In this document: positions 36,216-44,582 of the stretch, piece by piece
How positions within the stretch are numbered: position 1 is the first letter of the stretch
How the letters are laid out: the number at the start of each line of letters is the position of its first letter
Assembly (NCBI RefSeq): GCF_014145665.1
Contig: NZ_JACHTD010000013.1
Coordinates: 33,252-97,251, forward strand
Reading direction: 5' to 3'
Length of the DNA stretch: 64,000 bases
DNA from: Myroides sp. NP-2
GTDB lineage: Bacteria > Bacteroidota > Bacteroidia > Flavobacteriales > Flavobacteriaceae
Position numbers and translations under genes: made by a program
Notes under the pieces: generated by a model
Told to the model about the DNA's origin: nothing
The model's input: only the letters and a program-made list of their open reading frames with translations
The model's database searches: none

Positions 36216-37480
36216 GATGTTCTTAAAAAAGGTTTAGCATAAAACCACATACCAAATGCCAACAATGATTGAGCGATGGTGCTTGCAATTGCTGTACCTA
36301 TAAATCCAAACTTATGCGTCAAACCTACACATAAAACTACACTTGCGATGGAGGTATAAAAAAAGACTTTAAAAAAAAGGGATTCCTTGTTGTTGGTCAA
36401 CAAGATAAGCTTTCCAAACAGTTGATCTAAAAACGACAAGAGTGGAAAGACAATCATAATGCGAAAAACGAGTACGCTTTCCTCAGTTTCGGTGCCAAAC
36501 AACAGGCTAAAAATCAAGGGGGACAGAACAAAGAGTAGGAGCAAGGCTACCAAATCTACGATTGAACCATAACGCGCGAGTTTTTTGATCTGTTGAATCG
36601 CTTTATTTTTATTCTCCAACATTAATTTAGACACATAGGGATAAAATGCATTGATCAGTGGTGCTTGTAGGTTTGAAATCGCTCGAATTACCTTTTCTGC
36701 AGTGGCATAATAGCCTACTGCGGTATCATTTAATAAGAATCCGACAATCAAAACATTGGCATTAGCAATCAAAGCAATCTGAAATTCGGATAAAAATAAG
36801 TACTTCGCTTTACTTAGTTGTTCTTTAACTTGCTTGAATGTACAAAGAGAAAAACGAATATTAAACCTAGATTTAGCCACCCAGAGAGAAGCCAAACCAC
36901 TAAATAAAAAGCCCAATGAAGTTAATAGTGGTGCATAAAAATAATCACTTTCTTGCTTGACTACTAGAAATATTAATAGCGTACACACCGTTTTAAATAT
37001 CACATTGAGATAGGTGATATACTTCATTTGCTGCAAACCTTGAAAGAGCCATACGGGAAACAATGCTTGCCCGATTACCATGATGTAGGTAAATAAATAA
37101 ACGAATAAATCAGCTTTAAACTTGGGAATCAAAACAACAACGCCTACAAAAACAAAGGTACTGATCCCCAGTAAAAACAGTTTAGTCGTCAACACCTGAT
37201 TAAAGATTTGCTGTACTGCTTTGGAATCCTTAGAGGCAATAGAGACATCTCTTGTTGAAATTGTATTAAAACCGTATTCCACAGCAATCTGGAAAAAGGT
37301 GACAAAGGCTAAAGCAAAACTGATCAACCCAAATTTTTCAACTCCTACTACGCGAAGTAAGTATGGAATCGTTAAAAATGGCAATAGTATATTTAAAACC
37401 TGTAATACGGCTAAGGATAAAAAATTACCGACTAATACTCTAAAATTCTGTTCTTTAAAAAACGATTTAATCCTTTCCAT
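36212..37480 (-). CDS. Wzx-type oligosaccharide flippase
   Basis: 422 residues with about twelve transmembrane helices, of the MOP superfamily. The N-terminal part (VLQVLNILLPFLTIPYLLRVVGVEKFG, seen at about residues 24-50) and YATAEKVIRAISNLQAPLINAFYPYVSK are typical of Wzx. It translocates undecaprenyl-PP-linked repeat units across the inner membrane. It lies 13 bp after the truncated rfbD gene, whose C-terminus appears to have been lost at this boundary. Confidence 0.87.
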   Translation of the reverse strand: MERIKSFFKEQNFRVLVGNFLSLAVLQVLNILLPFLTIPYLLRVVGVEKFGLISFALAFVTFFQIAVEYGFNTISTRDVSIASKDSKAVQQIFNQVLTTKLFLLGISTFVFVGVVVLIPKFKADLFVYLFTYIMVIGQALFPVWLFQGLQQMKYITYLNVIFKTVCTLLIFLVVKQESDYFYAPLLTSLGFLFSGLASLWVAKSRFNIRFSLCTFKQVKEQLSKAKYLFLSEFQIALIANANVLIVGFLLNDTAVGYYATAEKVIRAISNLQAPLINAFYPYVSKLMLENKNKAIQQIKKLARYGSIVDLVALLLLFVLSPLIFSLLFGTETEESVLVFRIMIVFPLLSFLDQLFGKLILLTNNKESLFFKVFFYTSIASVVLCVGLTHKFGFIGTAIASTIAQSLLAFGMWFYAKPFLRTS

Positions 37481-37493
37481 AATAAAAATTCGC

Positions 37494-38264
37494 TTATCCT
37501 AACACGCTGTATTTTGGTCTTTTAGCCTTAGTTAAATAATCTTCTGACTTAATTCGGTTTACCTTAATTTTAATTCCTTCTTCTTCAAAAATAGCAACTG
37601 CAAAATCATACCATGAACCACATTGTTTGCCTTGATAATGATACAGACCAAACTTTTCTTTTTTGCGGATGAGATCCAGTAGAAAGCGCACAACATCTGT
37701 TGCATGAGTGGGACATCCTATTTGATCATCGACAACACTAAGTTCTGTTTGGGTTTGAGCCAAATTCAACATCGTTTTCTTGAAATTATGGCCAAATTCG
37801 GAATACACCCATGAAGTGCGAACGATATAATAGTTAACTACTAATGCTTGAATATATTGTTCTCCTTTTAATTTAGAAGCGCCATAGACATTAATTGGAC
37901 GCGGAGTATCAGCAATTGTATAGGGGGTCTCTTTCTCACCATCAAAAACAAAATCTGAAGAGACATGGACCAATATTACATTGTGTTGTAAACAGGTTTC
38001 CGCTAAATTCTTACATCCTTCCGCATTCACCAAAAAAGCTAAAGTTTCTTCATCTTCCGCTCGATCTACATTAGTGTAAGCCGCTAAATTAATGCAATAC
38101 GCTGGTTTATAATGCTCAAATACAGCGAGACAACTTTCTTTTTTTGTAATATTCAATTCTTTACTTGATAAAAAAACAAAATCTACATCCTCATACTGAT
38201 GGGATATAGATTGAAGCGCTTGCCCCATCTGACCTGTTGCTCCAGTTACAAGAACCTTTATCAT
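37494..38264 (-). CDS. rfbD: dTDP-4-dehydrorhamnose reductase, C-terminally truncated
   Basis: 256 residues, shorter than the usual 280-300. The NAD(P) motif VTGATGQMGQAL is at the N-terminus, SSDFVFDGEKETPY is conserved, and the catalytic YGASKLKGE is present near residue 130. The protein stops right after KRPKYSVLG, where relatives continue SVLDK plus about 25-30 residues. Skipping one G at the last codon restores the reading SVLDK before the flippase gene, which suggests a frameshift or a deletion junction. The enzyme may be weak or inactive; the core active site is intact. Confidence 0.8.
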   Translation of the reverse strand: MIKVLVTGATGQMGQALQSISHQYEDVDFVFLSSKELNITKKESCLAVFEHYKPAYCINLAAYTNVDRAEDEETLAFLVNAEGCKNLAETCLQHNVILVHVSSDFVFDGEKETPYTIADTPRPINVYGASKLKGEQYIQALVVNYYIVRTSWVYSEFGHNFKKTMLNLAQTQTELSVVDDQIGCPTHATDVVRFLLDLIRKKEKFGLYHYQGKQCGSWYDFAVAIFEEEGIKIKVNRIKSEDYLTKAKRPKYSVLG

Positions 38265-38809
38265 AGTGGTAGTATTTCAAGAAAGGATGGCAACAAGAGA
38301 TCTTTATCTGAAATAAGGTATTCTTGATTGACATTTGACCAACTAATATTCAATATGGGATCATTATACAATATACCGCTTTCAGCTTGTTTATTATAGT
38401 AATTATCACATTTATAAGCAAAGATTGCCGTTTCACTAAGTACCAAAAAACCGTGAGCAAACCCTCTGGGAATAAATAACTGCTCTTGTTCTTTGTCATT
38501 TAGTATCATCGAAAAATGCTGTCCAAACGTAGGTGAATTTTCTCGTATATCAACCACGACATCGAGAATCTCACCTTGAATAACGCGGACTAATTTGGCT
38601 TGCTGATGAATTCCCCGTTGAAAGTGTAGACCACGCAACGTTCCCTTTGTTGAAAAAGATTGATTGTCTTGAACAAAGTTAATTTGCAAACCGCTTTTTT
38701 TCTCAAATAACTCTTGATTAAAGCTTTCAAAAAAATATCCTCTACTGTCAGTAAAAACTGGAGGCTTTACAATGAGACAGCCAGGTAATTTCGTTGTTCT
38801 TACCTCCAT
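38261..38809 (-). CDS. rfbC: dTDP-4-dehydrorhamnose 3,5-epimerase
   Basis: A 182-residue cupin-fold enzyme. GYFFESFNQ near the N-terminus, the catalytic His in LRGLHFQRG, and PRGFAHGFLVLS are conserved. It makes dTDP-4-keto-L-rhamnose for rfbD. The stop overlaps the rfbD start by 4 bp. rfbA and rfbB are not in the window, so earlier steps must be encoded elsewhere if the pathway works. Confidence 0.92.
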   Translation of the reverse strand: MEVRTTKLPGCLIVKPPVFTDSRGYFFESFNQELFEKKSGLQINFVQDNQSFSTKGTLRGLHFQRGIHQQAKLVRVIQGEILDVVVDIRENSPTFGQHFSMILNDKEQEQLFIPRGFAHGFLVLSETAIFAYKCDNYYNKQAESGILYNDPILNISWSNVNQEYLISDKDLLLPSFLEILPL

Positions 38810-38810
38810 C

Positions 38811-39743
38811 TTATTCGTTATTTTTAGTGTACTTTCTGTTGATTCTTACCATCCATTGTCCCAAGAAAAACAAGACCAATCCAACAATAGGCAATTGAAT
38901 TTTCTTGCGCGGTACTGCATCAGGATCATAACGCATATTCTCGATTAACTGCTCTGCTTCGTTTATTTCATATGCTTCATATAGCACAGAAGACGTTTGC
39001 ATTTGCACTGCTTTTATGGTTATTAATTCCTGCTCTAGTACTCTCTTAGCTTGGATAACTTCAATTAAATCCGTTGCTGCAATACCCTCTTTTTCAACCA
39101 ATTTATTGAGTCTATTGAGATCTTGAATAATTTCCGCTTTACGGTCCGTTAAAAAAGCTTGATGCAAGGTTTGCAATTTAGAAAAATGATCCATTTTTTC
39201 TATGCGTTGGGTTAAATCTTTCCAAAACAATCGAAAATCAAACCCTTCTTTAGCAAGAACAACAAATTTATAGTATTGAAAATCAGTAAAAAACAGCCCC
39301 TGTCTTATTTTTCCTTGATCATCTTTAGACGTAGCATTAGAATAAGCAATTTCCGACACAGACTCTCCTTTGGTATTGGAAGGTATAGTTGGCTTAAAAC
39401 TAATCAGCTCTAAATTAACCAATCCCGCTTTTTTCCACTTTTCATCACGAAGATATAAAGCCATCCACTCCTCTACTAATTCAATTGAATTGTAATTAAG
39501 TGATATAGCTGTCTGTCTTTTTATTAGCCGATCTCCCTTTTCCATAACAGATGAGTTCACTTGCTCTTCTGTTCCTTGTTTTTTGTCCAAATAATAGCCA
39601 ATACCACCACCTACTATGACAATTAATGCGAGGTAGATACTATTCTTTTTTAAATACTGTATTACTTTAAAAATGCTGTGTTCGACAAAACCCTTTAAAT
39701 CACCAAGGCCAACTTCGCTATCGTATTCATCCTTATTTTTCAT
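38811..39743 (-). CDS. Wzz-like chain-length determinant protein
   Basis: 310 residues with a transmembrane helix near residues 37-52 (YLALIVIVGGGIGYYL), a long helical periplasmic domain, and a second helix near the C-terminus (about 285-300, LPIVGLVLFFLGQW). This two-TM layout is that of Wzz/PCP co-polymerases, which set polysaccharide chain length. It is the first gene of the polysaccharide operon, downstream of a TAnnTTTG element. Confidence 0.72.
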   Translation of the reverse strand: MKNKDEYDSEVGLGDLKGFVEHSIFKVIQYLKKNSIYLALIVIVGGGIGYYLDKKQGTEEQVNSSVMEKGDRLIKRQTAISLNYNSIELVEEWMALYLRDEKWKKAGLVNLELISFKPTIPSNTKGESVSEIAYSNATSKDDQGKIRQGLFFTDFQYYKFVVLAKEGFDFRLFWKDLTQRIEKMDHFSKLQTLHQAFLTDRKAEIIQDLNRLNKLVEKEGIAATDLIEVIQAKRVLEQELITIKAVQMQTSSVLYEAYEINEAEQLIENMRYDPDAVPRKKIQLPIVGLVLFFLGQWMVRINRKYTKNNE

Positions 39744-39797
39744 CCTATTATCTTGATCTATATTATTACACGCGTATCAATTGAACCATTCTAGACA

Positions 39798-39805
39798 CAA
39801 AAATA
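39798..39805 (-). promoter_or_regulatory. -7 element of the polysaccharide operon promoter
   Basis: TATTTTTG on the minus strand, 54 bp before the ATG at 39743. Confidence 0.5.
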
Positions 39806-39812
39806 GTTCCAA

Positions 39813-39845
39813 TTAAAAAACACGCTAGAATCATAGCGTGTTTAA
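39813..39845 (-). terminator. Terminator after the DUF6909-like gene
   Basis: The 9-bp stem AACACGCTA / TAGCGTGTT on the minus strand is followed by a T run. It isolates the upstream operon from the polysaccharide operon. Confidence 0.85.
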
Positions 39846-39860
39846 TCTGTACGCTTATAA

Positions 39861-41540
39861 TTATTTAATTTTAAAAATTTGCTCTAATATTTTAATTGTA
39901 ATTAAATACGTTGGCTTCACCCCTGTTGTGCCCAATCCACCAGAAGCTAAGGTACTTCCTGTCTCTAGGGGATTATCCGAAGCGTAATATGCATATCTCA
40001 CTTTGACATTGGGATTGATGCTTTTGCGAATTTTTGAAGCCGATTGAATGGCTTTTTGATAATGGGCTCCTTCCATTTCAAGTCCGATTACCCCCCAAGT
40101 CGAATCGTGGAAAAACTTCAACAAATCTTTATTTTGAAGTGAAGTTCCCAATACAGTAACCATGGTACCCCCTACCACGGGAATGCCGTGGTTTTCAAAC
40201 ATTTCCACCGTCAATTCATTGTCAAACGGATAGTTATCTCCAGTTCCTTCATTTATATGGGCAAAAGGAATCATAATATCGCCTTTTCCTCCTTCTAAGA
40301 TACCCGCTTTTCCCATAATAGATACGGATTCCACGTTCAATTGTATGTGTTTTTTATACGGTTTGAGCAATTCATCAATTGTCTCATATGCTTGCTCACC
40401 GAACGCGTAGTCCATCACGATAATTACGGGAGATTCTCCTTCAAAATTCGCCTTGGCAAAGTTGGTGTTTTTGAAGTCGATCTGTGCCGTATCGAAAATC
40501 TGCACGTCTATATTGGTACCCGAGTCATCTGATAGGAAGATCATTCCCTCTTTTTCCGCTCGTTCTCTCACTAAGTTGCGCAAAGCTTTATTTTCGGGCT
40601 TACTCAACTCTTCATATATTTCTACTTCATCAGATACCTCTAGTTCACCTTGCATGACAAAAGGGGCGAAAATAGAATTCATCACACTGTGCATATTGGC
40701 GCTAATAATGTGAATCGGGCGTTCTTGTAGGCCTTTTTCAACTAATACATTCTTGATGCGATCCGACCAGATTTCACCGTAAATATGGTGTCCCAATCGC
40801 TCGCGCAACAACGGGCTAAACGTAATAGTACGCTTGTCGTTTTCTACTTCCTCTTCGATAGCAAGTTTACCTAACCAGTAGATCACATCCAAAAATCGAT
40901 CTGGGTTTTCTGGAATAGCGAATTTTTCGTATACCGTTAGCACCTCAGCAAACGAACGACCTAACACATTGGCCAAATGGGAGATCGTTACCTCTTTTTC
41001 CTCCAATTCCAGTGCTTCAGTTTGCTTGGCTGCCAGTTCTATCTTCTTCCAATCACGCGTCACACGTCCATCTTCGGCGATTAATACACGATCTTTAATC
41101 TTGTGAGACTCAATGAAAATAAAGGTCAAATGCGTTAAAACGTCGTAAATATCTGAACGTCCACGCGTAATTTCAATATTCATTTGCTCTTGGTCGATGC
41201 GGTAGCAATTTCTTCTTCTTTTTGGTGGTACGATGGCTTGAAAATGAGAAAAGGCATACCCTTCATCTGAAGTCAAATTGATGTATCTACACTCTTCGAT
41301 ACCAATAGGCAATCGCTCGATCACATAAAGTAATCCATCTAATTCTGCCTTTTCTTCTGCAATTGTACCATATATTTCTGGTCTCAATTCTAACAACGCT
41401 TCTCTGAGCGTATCTCCAGATACCCCCATAGGTTTATAGAATCCTCTGTTAAACAAATGTCGCATAGTAATGTAAATGCGCTCAATAGCTGCGGATGATA
41501 CCTGAGCTCTTGTTCTTGAAATATTTTTAATCTCTCTCAT
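39861..41540 (-). CDS. Conserved Bacteroidota protein (DUF6909-like) with phosphorylase-like C-terminus
   Basis: 559 residues from the ATG at 41540; another ATG lies three codons upstream. It is soluble, with a helical N-terminal half. The C-terminal part contains GVIGLEMEGAHYQKAI, much like the MEG motif of nucleoside phosphorylases, and YASDNPLETGSTLASGGLG. I recall this family as DUF6909; its role is unknown. It is the third gene of an apparent operon M23-GH3-DUF6909, a conserved flavobacterial neighbourhood as far as I remember. Nucleoside or nucleotide binding is only an inference from the C-terminal motif. Confidence 0.65.
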   Translation of the reverse strand: MREIKNISRTRAQVSSAAIERIYITMRHLFNRGFYKPMGVSGDTLREALLELRPEIYGTIAEEKAELDGLLYVIERLPIGIEECRYINLTSDEGYAFSHFQAIVPPKRRRNCYRIDQEQMNIEITRGRSDIYDVLTHLTFIFIESHKIKDRVLIAEDGRVTRDWKKIELAAKQTEALELEEKEVTISHLANVLGRSFAEVLTVYEKFAIPENPDRFLDVIYWLGKLAIEEEVENDKRTITFSPLLRERLGHHIYGEIWSDRIKNVLVEKGLQERPIHIISANMHSVMNSIFAPFVMQGELEVSDEVEIYEELSKPENKALRNLVRERAEKEGMIFLSDDSGTNIDVQIFDTAQIDFKNTNFAKANFEGESPVIIVMDYAFGEQAYETIDELLKPYKKHIQLNVESVSIMGKAGILEGGKGDIMIPFAHINEGTGDNYPFDNELTVEMFENHGIPVVGGTMVTVLGTSLQNKDLLKFFHDSTWGVIGLEMEGAHYQKAIQSASKIRKSINPNVKVRYAYYASDNPLETGSTLASGGLGTTGVKPTYLITIKILEQIFKIK

Positions 41541-41565
41541 AGTCCTCATTTTTCTCTCTTAAATT

Positions 41566-43053
41566 CTAGTCTATTTTTAATTGATCCGCAATGCTTCGAT
41601 CATTGCTCAATCGCGGCAATTTATTTTGTCCGCCTAGTTTTCCAATGCTTTTCATATACGCCTGGAATCCCTCTTGCTCTACCGATCGAATCACTAGGGT
41701 ACGCAATACTTTTCCGACGATTAAATCGTCATAATATACATTTTGCTTGCGCAGGGCAGCATCGATGCGCAAGGCAAACTCCTCCATATTGTCAGGTGCT
41801 TGTCCAAACTCAATAAACCATTCGTGATACGGCAACCCCTCAACAGGTGTGATCTGAGGTGCTACAGTAAATTCATTAACTTGTACTCCTGTACCCTCCA
41901 TCGCCTCTTGTAAGGCTGTTTCCACTTCCTTGCCTATCACATGTTCGCCAAAGGCAGAAATAAAATGCTTAATGCGCCCAGAAACAACTATGCGATGTGG
42001 TTTCAAATTGACAAACTGCACCGTATCCCCAATATTATAGCTCCACAATCCTGCGTTCGTTGAAATTAAGAGTACATAATTGACACCTAATTCCACTTCC
42101 CCTATTGTATATCGCTTAGGTTGAGCAGAATAAAAATCTTCTACTTTGATGAATTCGTAAAAAATACCCGCATTCAACAAAAGCAACAATCCTTTCTCTT
42201 TTTGAGAATCTTGGTATGCAAAAAATCCCTCCGAAGCGGGAAATAGTTCAATTGAAGGAACTCTCCTCCCAATTAATTGTTCAAATTTTGCGCGGTACGG
42301 TTCAAAGTTAACTCCCCCATAGATAAACAAATTAAAGTTCTTAAAAATATCCCCTACATTTTTTCCTTCTCTGCTTTTTAATCGCTCAAAATACATTTGA
42401 ATCCAGCTAGGGATTCCCGATATCACGGTCATATTTTCGCGTACAGTTTCTTCAACAATGGCGTCCACCTTAGTTTCCCAATCTTCGATGCAATTGGTTT
42501 CCCAACTCGGCAATCGATTTTTTTGAAGGTAGGCAGGCACATAATGCGCCACAATTCCCGACAATCGTCCTAGATTTATGCCGTTTACTTGTTCGAGCAC
42601 CGGGCTTCCTTGCAAGAAAATCATCTTGCCATCTACGAAATCAGCAATGCCCGTTTCGTGTATATAAGCCAAAATTGCATTGCGTGCCGCTTCAATATGA
42701 TAGGGCATCGACTCTTTGGTCAAAGGAATAAACTTGGCCCCTGAGGTTGTGCCCGAAGTTTTGGCAAAATACAAAGGTTTACCTTTCCAAAGCACATCCT
42801 CTTCCCCGTTGACCACGCGATCAACATAGGGTTTCAACCCTTCGTAATCGCGAACAGGAACTTGCTGTGCAAAGGTCACTGCATCTCGTATTAGCTCAAA
42901 ATGATGATCCTTCCCAAAGGCAGTGTGCTTCGCTTGTGCAACCAAATCAGCCAATACCTTAGCTTGGGTTTCCACTGGGTTTTTAAGCCATTTTTGCGTT
43001 TTTTTATGGATGATGGATGCGAACAACTTCGCTCCAAAAGATTTTATAGACAT
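41566..43053 (-). CDS. GH3-like acyl-adenylating enzyme
   Basis: 495 residues of the GH3 auxin-responsive family, part of the ANL adenylate-forming superfamily. The ATP motif FAKTSGTTSGAKFIPLT lies near residues 102-118. The family is best known from plants, where it conjugates amino acids to auxin or jasmonate, and a bacterial branch is widespread in Bacteroidota with unknown acids as substrates. The middle gene between M23 and DUF6909-like genes. Gaps of 7 and 25 bp suggest co-transcription. Confidence 0.85.
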   Translation of the reverse strand: MSIKSFGAKLFASIIHKKTQKWLKNPVETQAKVLADLVAQAKHTAFGKDHHFELIRDAVTFAQQVPVRDYEGLKPYVDRVVNGEEDVLWKGKPLYFAKTSGTTSGAKFIPLTKESMPYHIEAARNAILAYIHETGIADFVDGKMIFLQGSPVLEQVNGINLGRLSGIVAHYVPAYLQKNRLPSWETNCIEDWETKVDAIVEETVRENMTVISGIPSWIQMYFERLKSREGKNVGDIFKNFNLFIYGGVNFEPYRAKFEQLIGRRVPSIELFPASEGFFAYQDSQKEKGLLLLLNAGIFYEFIKVEDFYSAQPKRYTIGEVELGVNYVLLISTNAGLWSYNIGDTVQFVNLKPHRIVVSGRIKHFISAFGEHVIGKEVETALQEAMEGTGVQVNEFTVAPQITPVEGLPYHEWFIEFGQAPDNMEEFALRIDAALRKQNVYYDDLIVGKVLRTLVIRSVEQEGFQAYMKSIGKLGGQNKLPRLSNDRSIADQLKID

Positions 43054-43060
43054 ATTGTGT

Positions 43061-43936
43061 TTATTCTAAATCAATAAATAATTGAGCATCTAAAGGGTAA
43101 TTATCTTTCCACAATTCAAAGTGCATATAGGATTGACTGACTTTTCCCGTTGTTTCTTCTTGATTGTAAAGTCCTAAGACATCCCCTGCTTGCACCGTTT
43201 CATACTTGCTCTTAGTCAAAGAAGACAAGTGTTTGTACACAGAACTCAATCCTTCTTCATGCAAAACAATAACCGTATAACCGTCGTTGATCGTCCAATC
43301 GACAAAAATAACAGTACCCTTGGCAACTGATTTTACTAAAGCGTTTTTTGCCGCTGCAAAATCAATACCGAAATGCGATGATTTGGGATCGTACTTTCGC
43401 ATAATCGTGCCCTCAATTGGTGAGAAAAGCACCATATTTACTCTTGCTTCCGCATTGGTAAATAAATTGTATTTATCTTCCCCTCTCACGTATTCTCGAA
43501 GCGCTAAGTCTTTTTCACTGGGTTCAGTGTGTTCGATTATATTGAGCGGTGTTTCAGTTTTCATCAAGGAATCCACACTAGCTGCGGTAATTTCAACATC
43601 ACCCAACAAAACGCGCTTCACTGCCGCCACATATTGCTCATTTTTTTTAATCACTGTTTCCAAAGAATCAACGCGCAAGGCCAAATCCACCGACTTTTGC
43701 TTTAATTCTGACGAAGAATACCCCGGAATATACTCTTTTAAGGGCGTAACAATCAACAAAATAACATTGGAAACCAACAACAGAAAGACAATAGTCGTTG
43801 TAGCACCAACGACATTTAACACATTTAGCTTAAACGAACTGATGTCTTCAAACGTTCGATCGTTCACTACTACTACTCTATATTTATCAAGAAGTCTTTT
43901 CTTCCACTTTCTCCATTGAAGTCCTTTCTTCGACAT
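43061..43936 (-). CDS. M23 family (LytM-like) membrane protein with altered active site
   Basis: 291 residues. A basic N-terminus precedes one transmembrane helix (about 42-64), a coiled-coil periplasmic segment (about 75-115), and a C-terminal M23 domain (about 165-285). The zinc-site HxxxD is present as H188-F-G-I-D192. The second motif, normally HxH, reads Y270-M-H272: the zinc ligand His272 is kept but the catalytic-base His is Tyr. The protein may therefore be a non-hydrolytic LytM factor, like EnvC, that activates amidases. It is the first gene of the M23-GH3-DUF6909 operon. Confidence 0.82.
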   Translation of the reverse strand: MSKKGLQWRKWKKRLLDKYRVVVVNDRTFEDISSFKLNVLNVVGATTTIVFLLLVSNVILLIVTPLKEYIPGYSSSELKQKSVDLALRVDSLETVIKKNEQYVAAVKRVLLGDVEITAASVDSLMKTETPLNIIEHTEPSEKDLALREYVRGEDKYNLFTNAEARVNMVLFSPIEGTIMRKYDPKSSHFGIDFAAAKNALVKSVAKGTVIFVDWTINDGYTVIVLHEEGLSSVYKHLSSLTKSKYETVQAGDVLGLYNQEETTGKVSQSYMHFELWKDNYPLDAQLFIDLE

Positions 43937-44092
43937 AAGCTATTCGTTTTCCACACAAATATAAACATTAAAAAAATTGACTTCTTCTCTTTTTTGCTTT
44001 TATTCACATATTAAATTGGTCATAATGTTAATATTACAGATCAAAAAGTTAAATAATAGAATCTTCCAATAAAGGGAATCAGTTTTTCTTCC

Positions 44093-44100
44093 TATATTTG
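44093..44100 (+). promoter_or_regulatory. TAnnTTTG -7 element for tatA
   Basis: TATATTTG lies 29 bp upstream of the tatA ATG. Confidence 0.6.
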
Positions 44101-44129
44101 CTTTTATTAAAATCTTCAAACAAAATAAT

Positions 44130-44348
44130 ATGAACGCATTACATATTTTTTTAGGAATGGTTGGACCATGGCAAATTATAATTATTGTTGCCTTAATTTT
44201 ATTGTTATTTGGTGGTAAGAAAATTCCTGAATTGATGAAAGGATTAGGAACTGGAATCAAGGAATTCAAAGATGCTACTAAAGATGAAAATGCTCAACAG
44301 ACATCTAAGAAAGAAGCGACAAAAGAAGACACTTCAAAAACAGAATAA
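44130..44348 (+). CDS. tatA: Twin-arginine translocase subunit TatA/E
   Basis: 72 residues. A short N-terminal membrane helix (about 10-27, GPWQIIIIVALILLLFGG) is followed by the conserved FGGKKIPEL hinge and amphipathic helix, then a hydrophilic Lys/Thr/Glu tail. This is the complete TatA layout. It is a single gene with its own promoter and terminator; tatC is not adjacent. Confidence 0.93.
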   Translation: MNALHIFLGMVGPWQIIIIVALILLLFGGKKIPELMKGLGTGIKEFKDATKDENAQQTSKKEATKEDTSKTE

Positions 44349-44371
44349 TTCAGTAGAATCTCGATATTTAC

Positions 44372-44405
44372 ATGCGTTATACCTTGGGGTATAACGCATT
44401 TTTTA
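44372..44405 (+). terminator. Terminator after tatA
   Basis: The perfect 12-bp stem ATGCGTTATACC / GGTATAACGCAT with a TTGG loop is followed by a T run. Confidence 0.93.
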
Positions 44406-44420
44406 TGGTCCATTGTCACC

Positions 44421-44456
44421 AAAAAAAGTGCCCGTTAAACATCGTCTAACAGGCAC
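44421..44456 (-). terminator. Terminator downstream of tex
   Basis: On the minus strand the stem GTGCCTGTTA / TAACGGGCAC (one G-U pair) is followed by seven T residues. It lies 127 bp past the tex stop. Confidence 0.8.
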
Positions 44457-44582
44457 CTCACTTATAAAACATAATAAAAACACTACTTAACTTAACCTTA
44501 TTGCATTTTCAAAAAAATGTATTTACATTTTCTTTAAATATAAAAACAAAGACTATGCCAAAGTATGTTTTTAATTTAAAAA

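Noticed and set aside
43287..43919. 210-codon open frame opposite the M23 gene
   Set aside because: It is antisense to a gene with clear family motifs, and its translation is Ser/Thr-rich without any recognisable domain.
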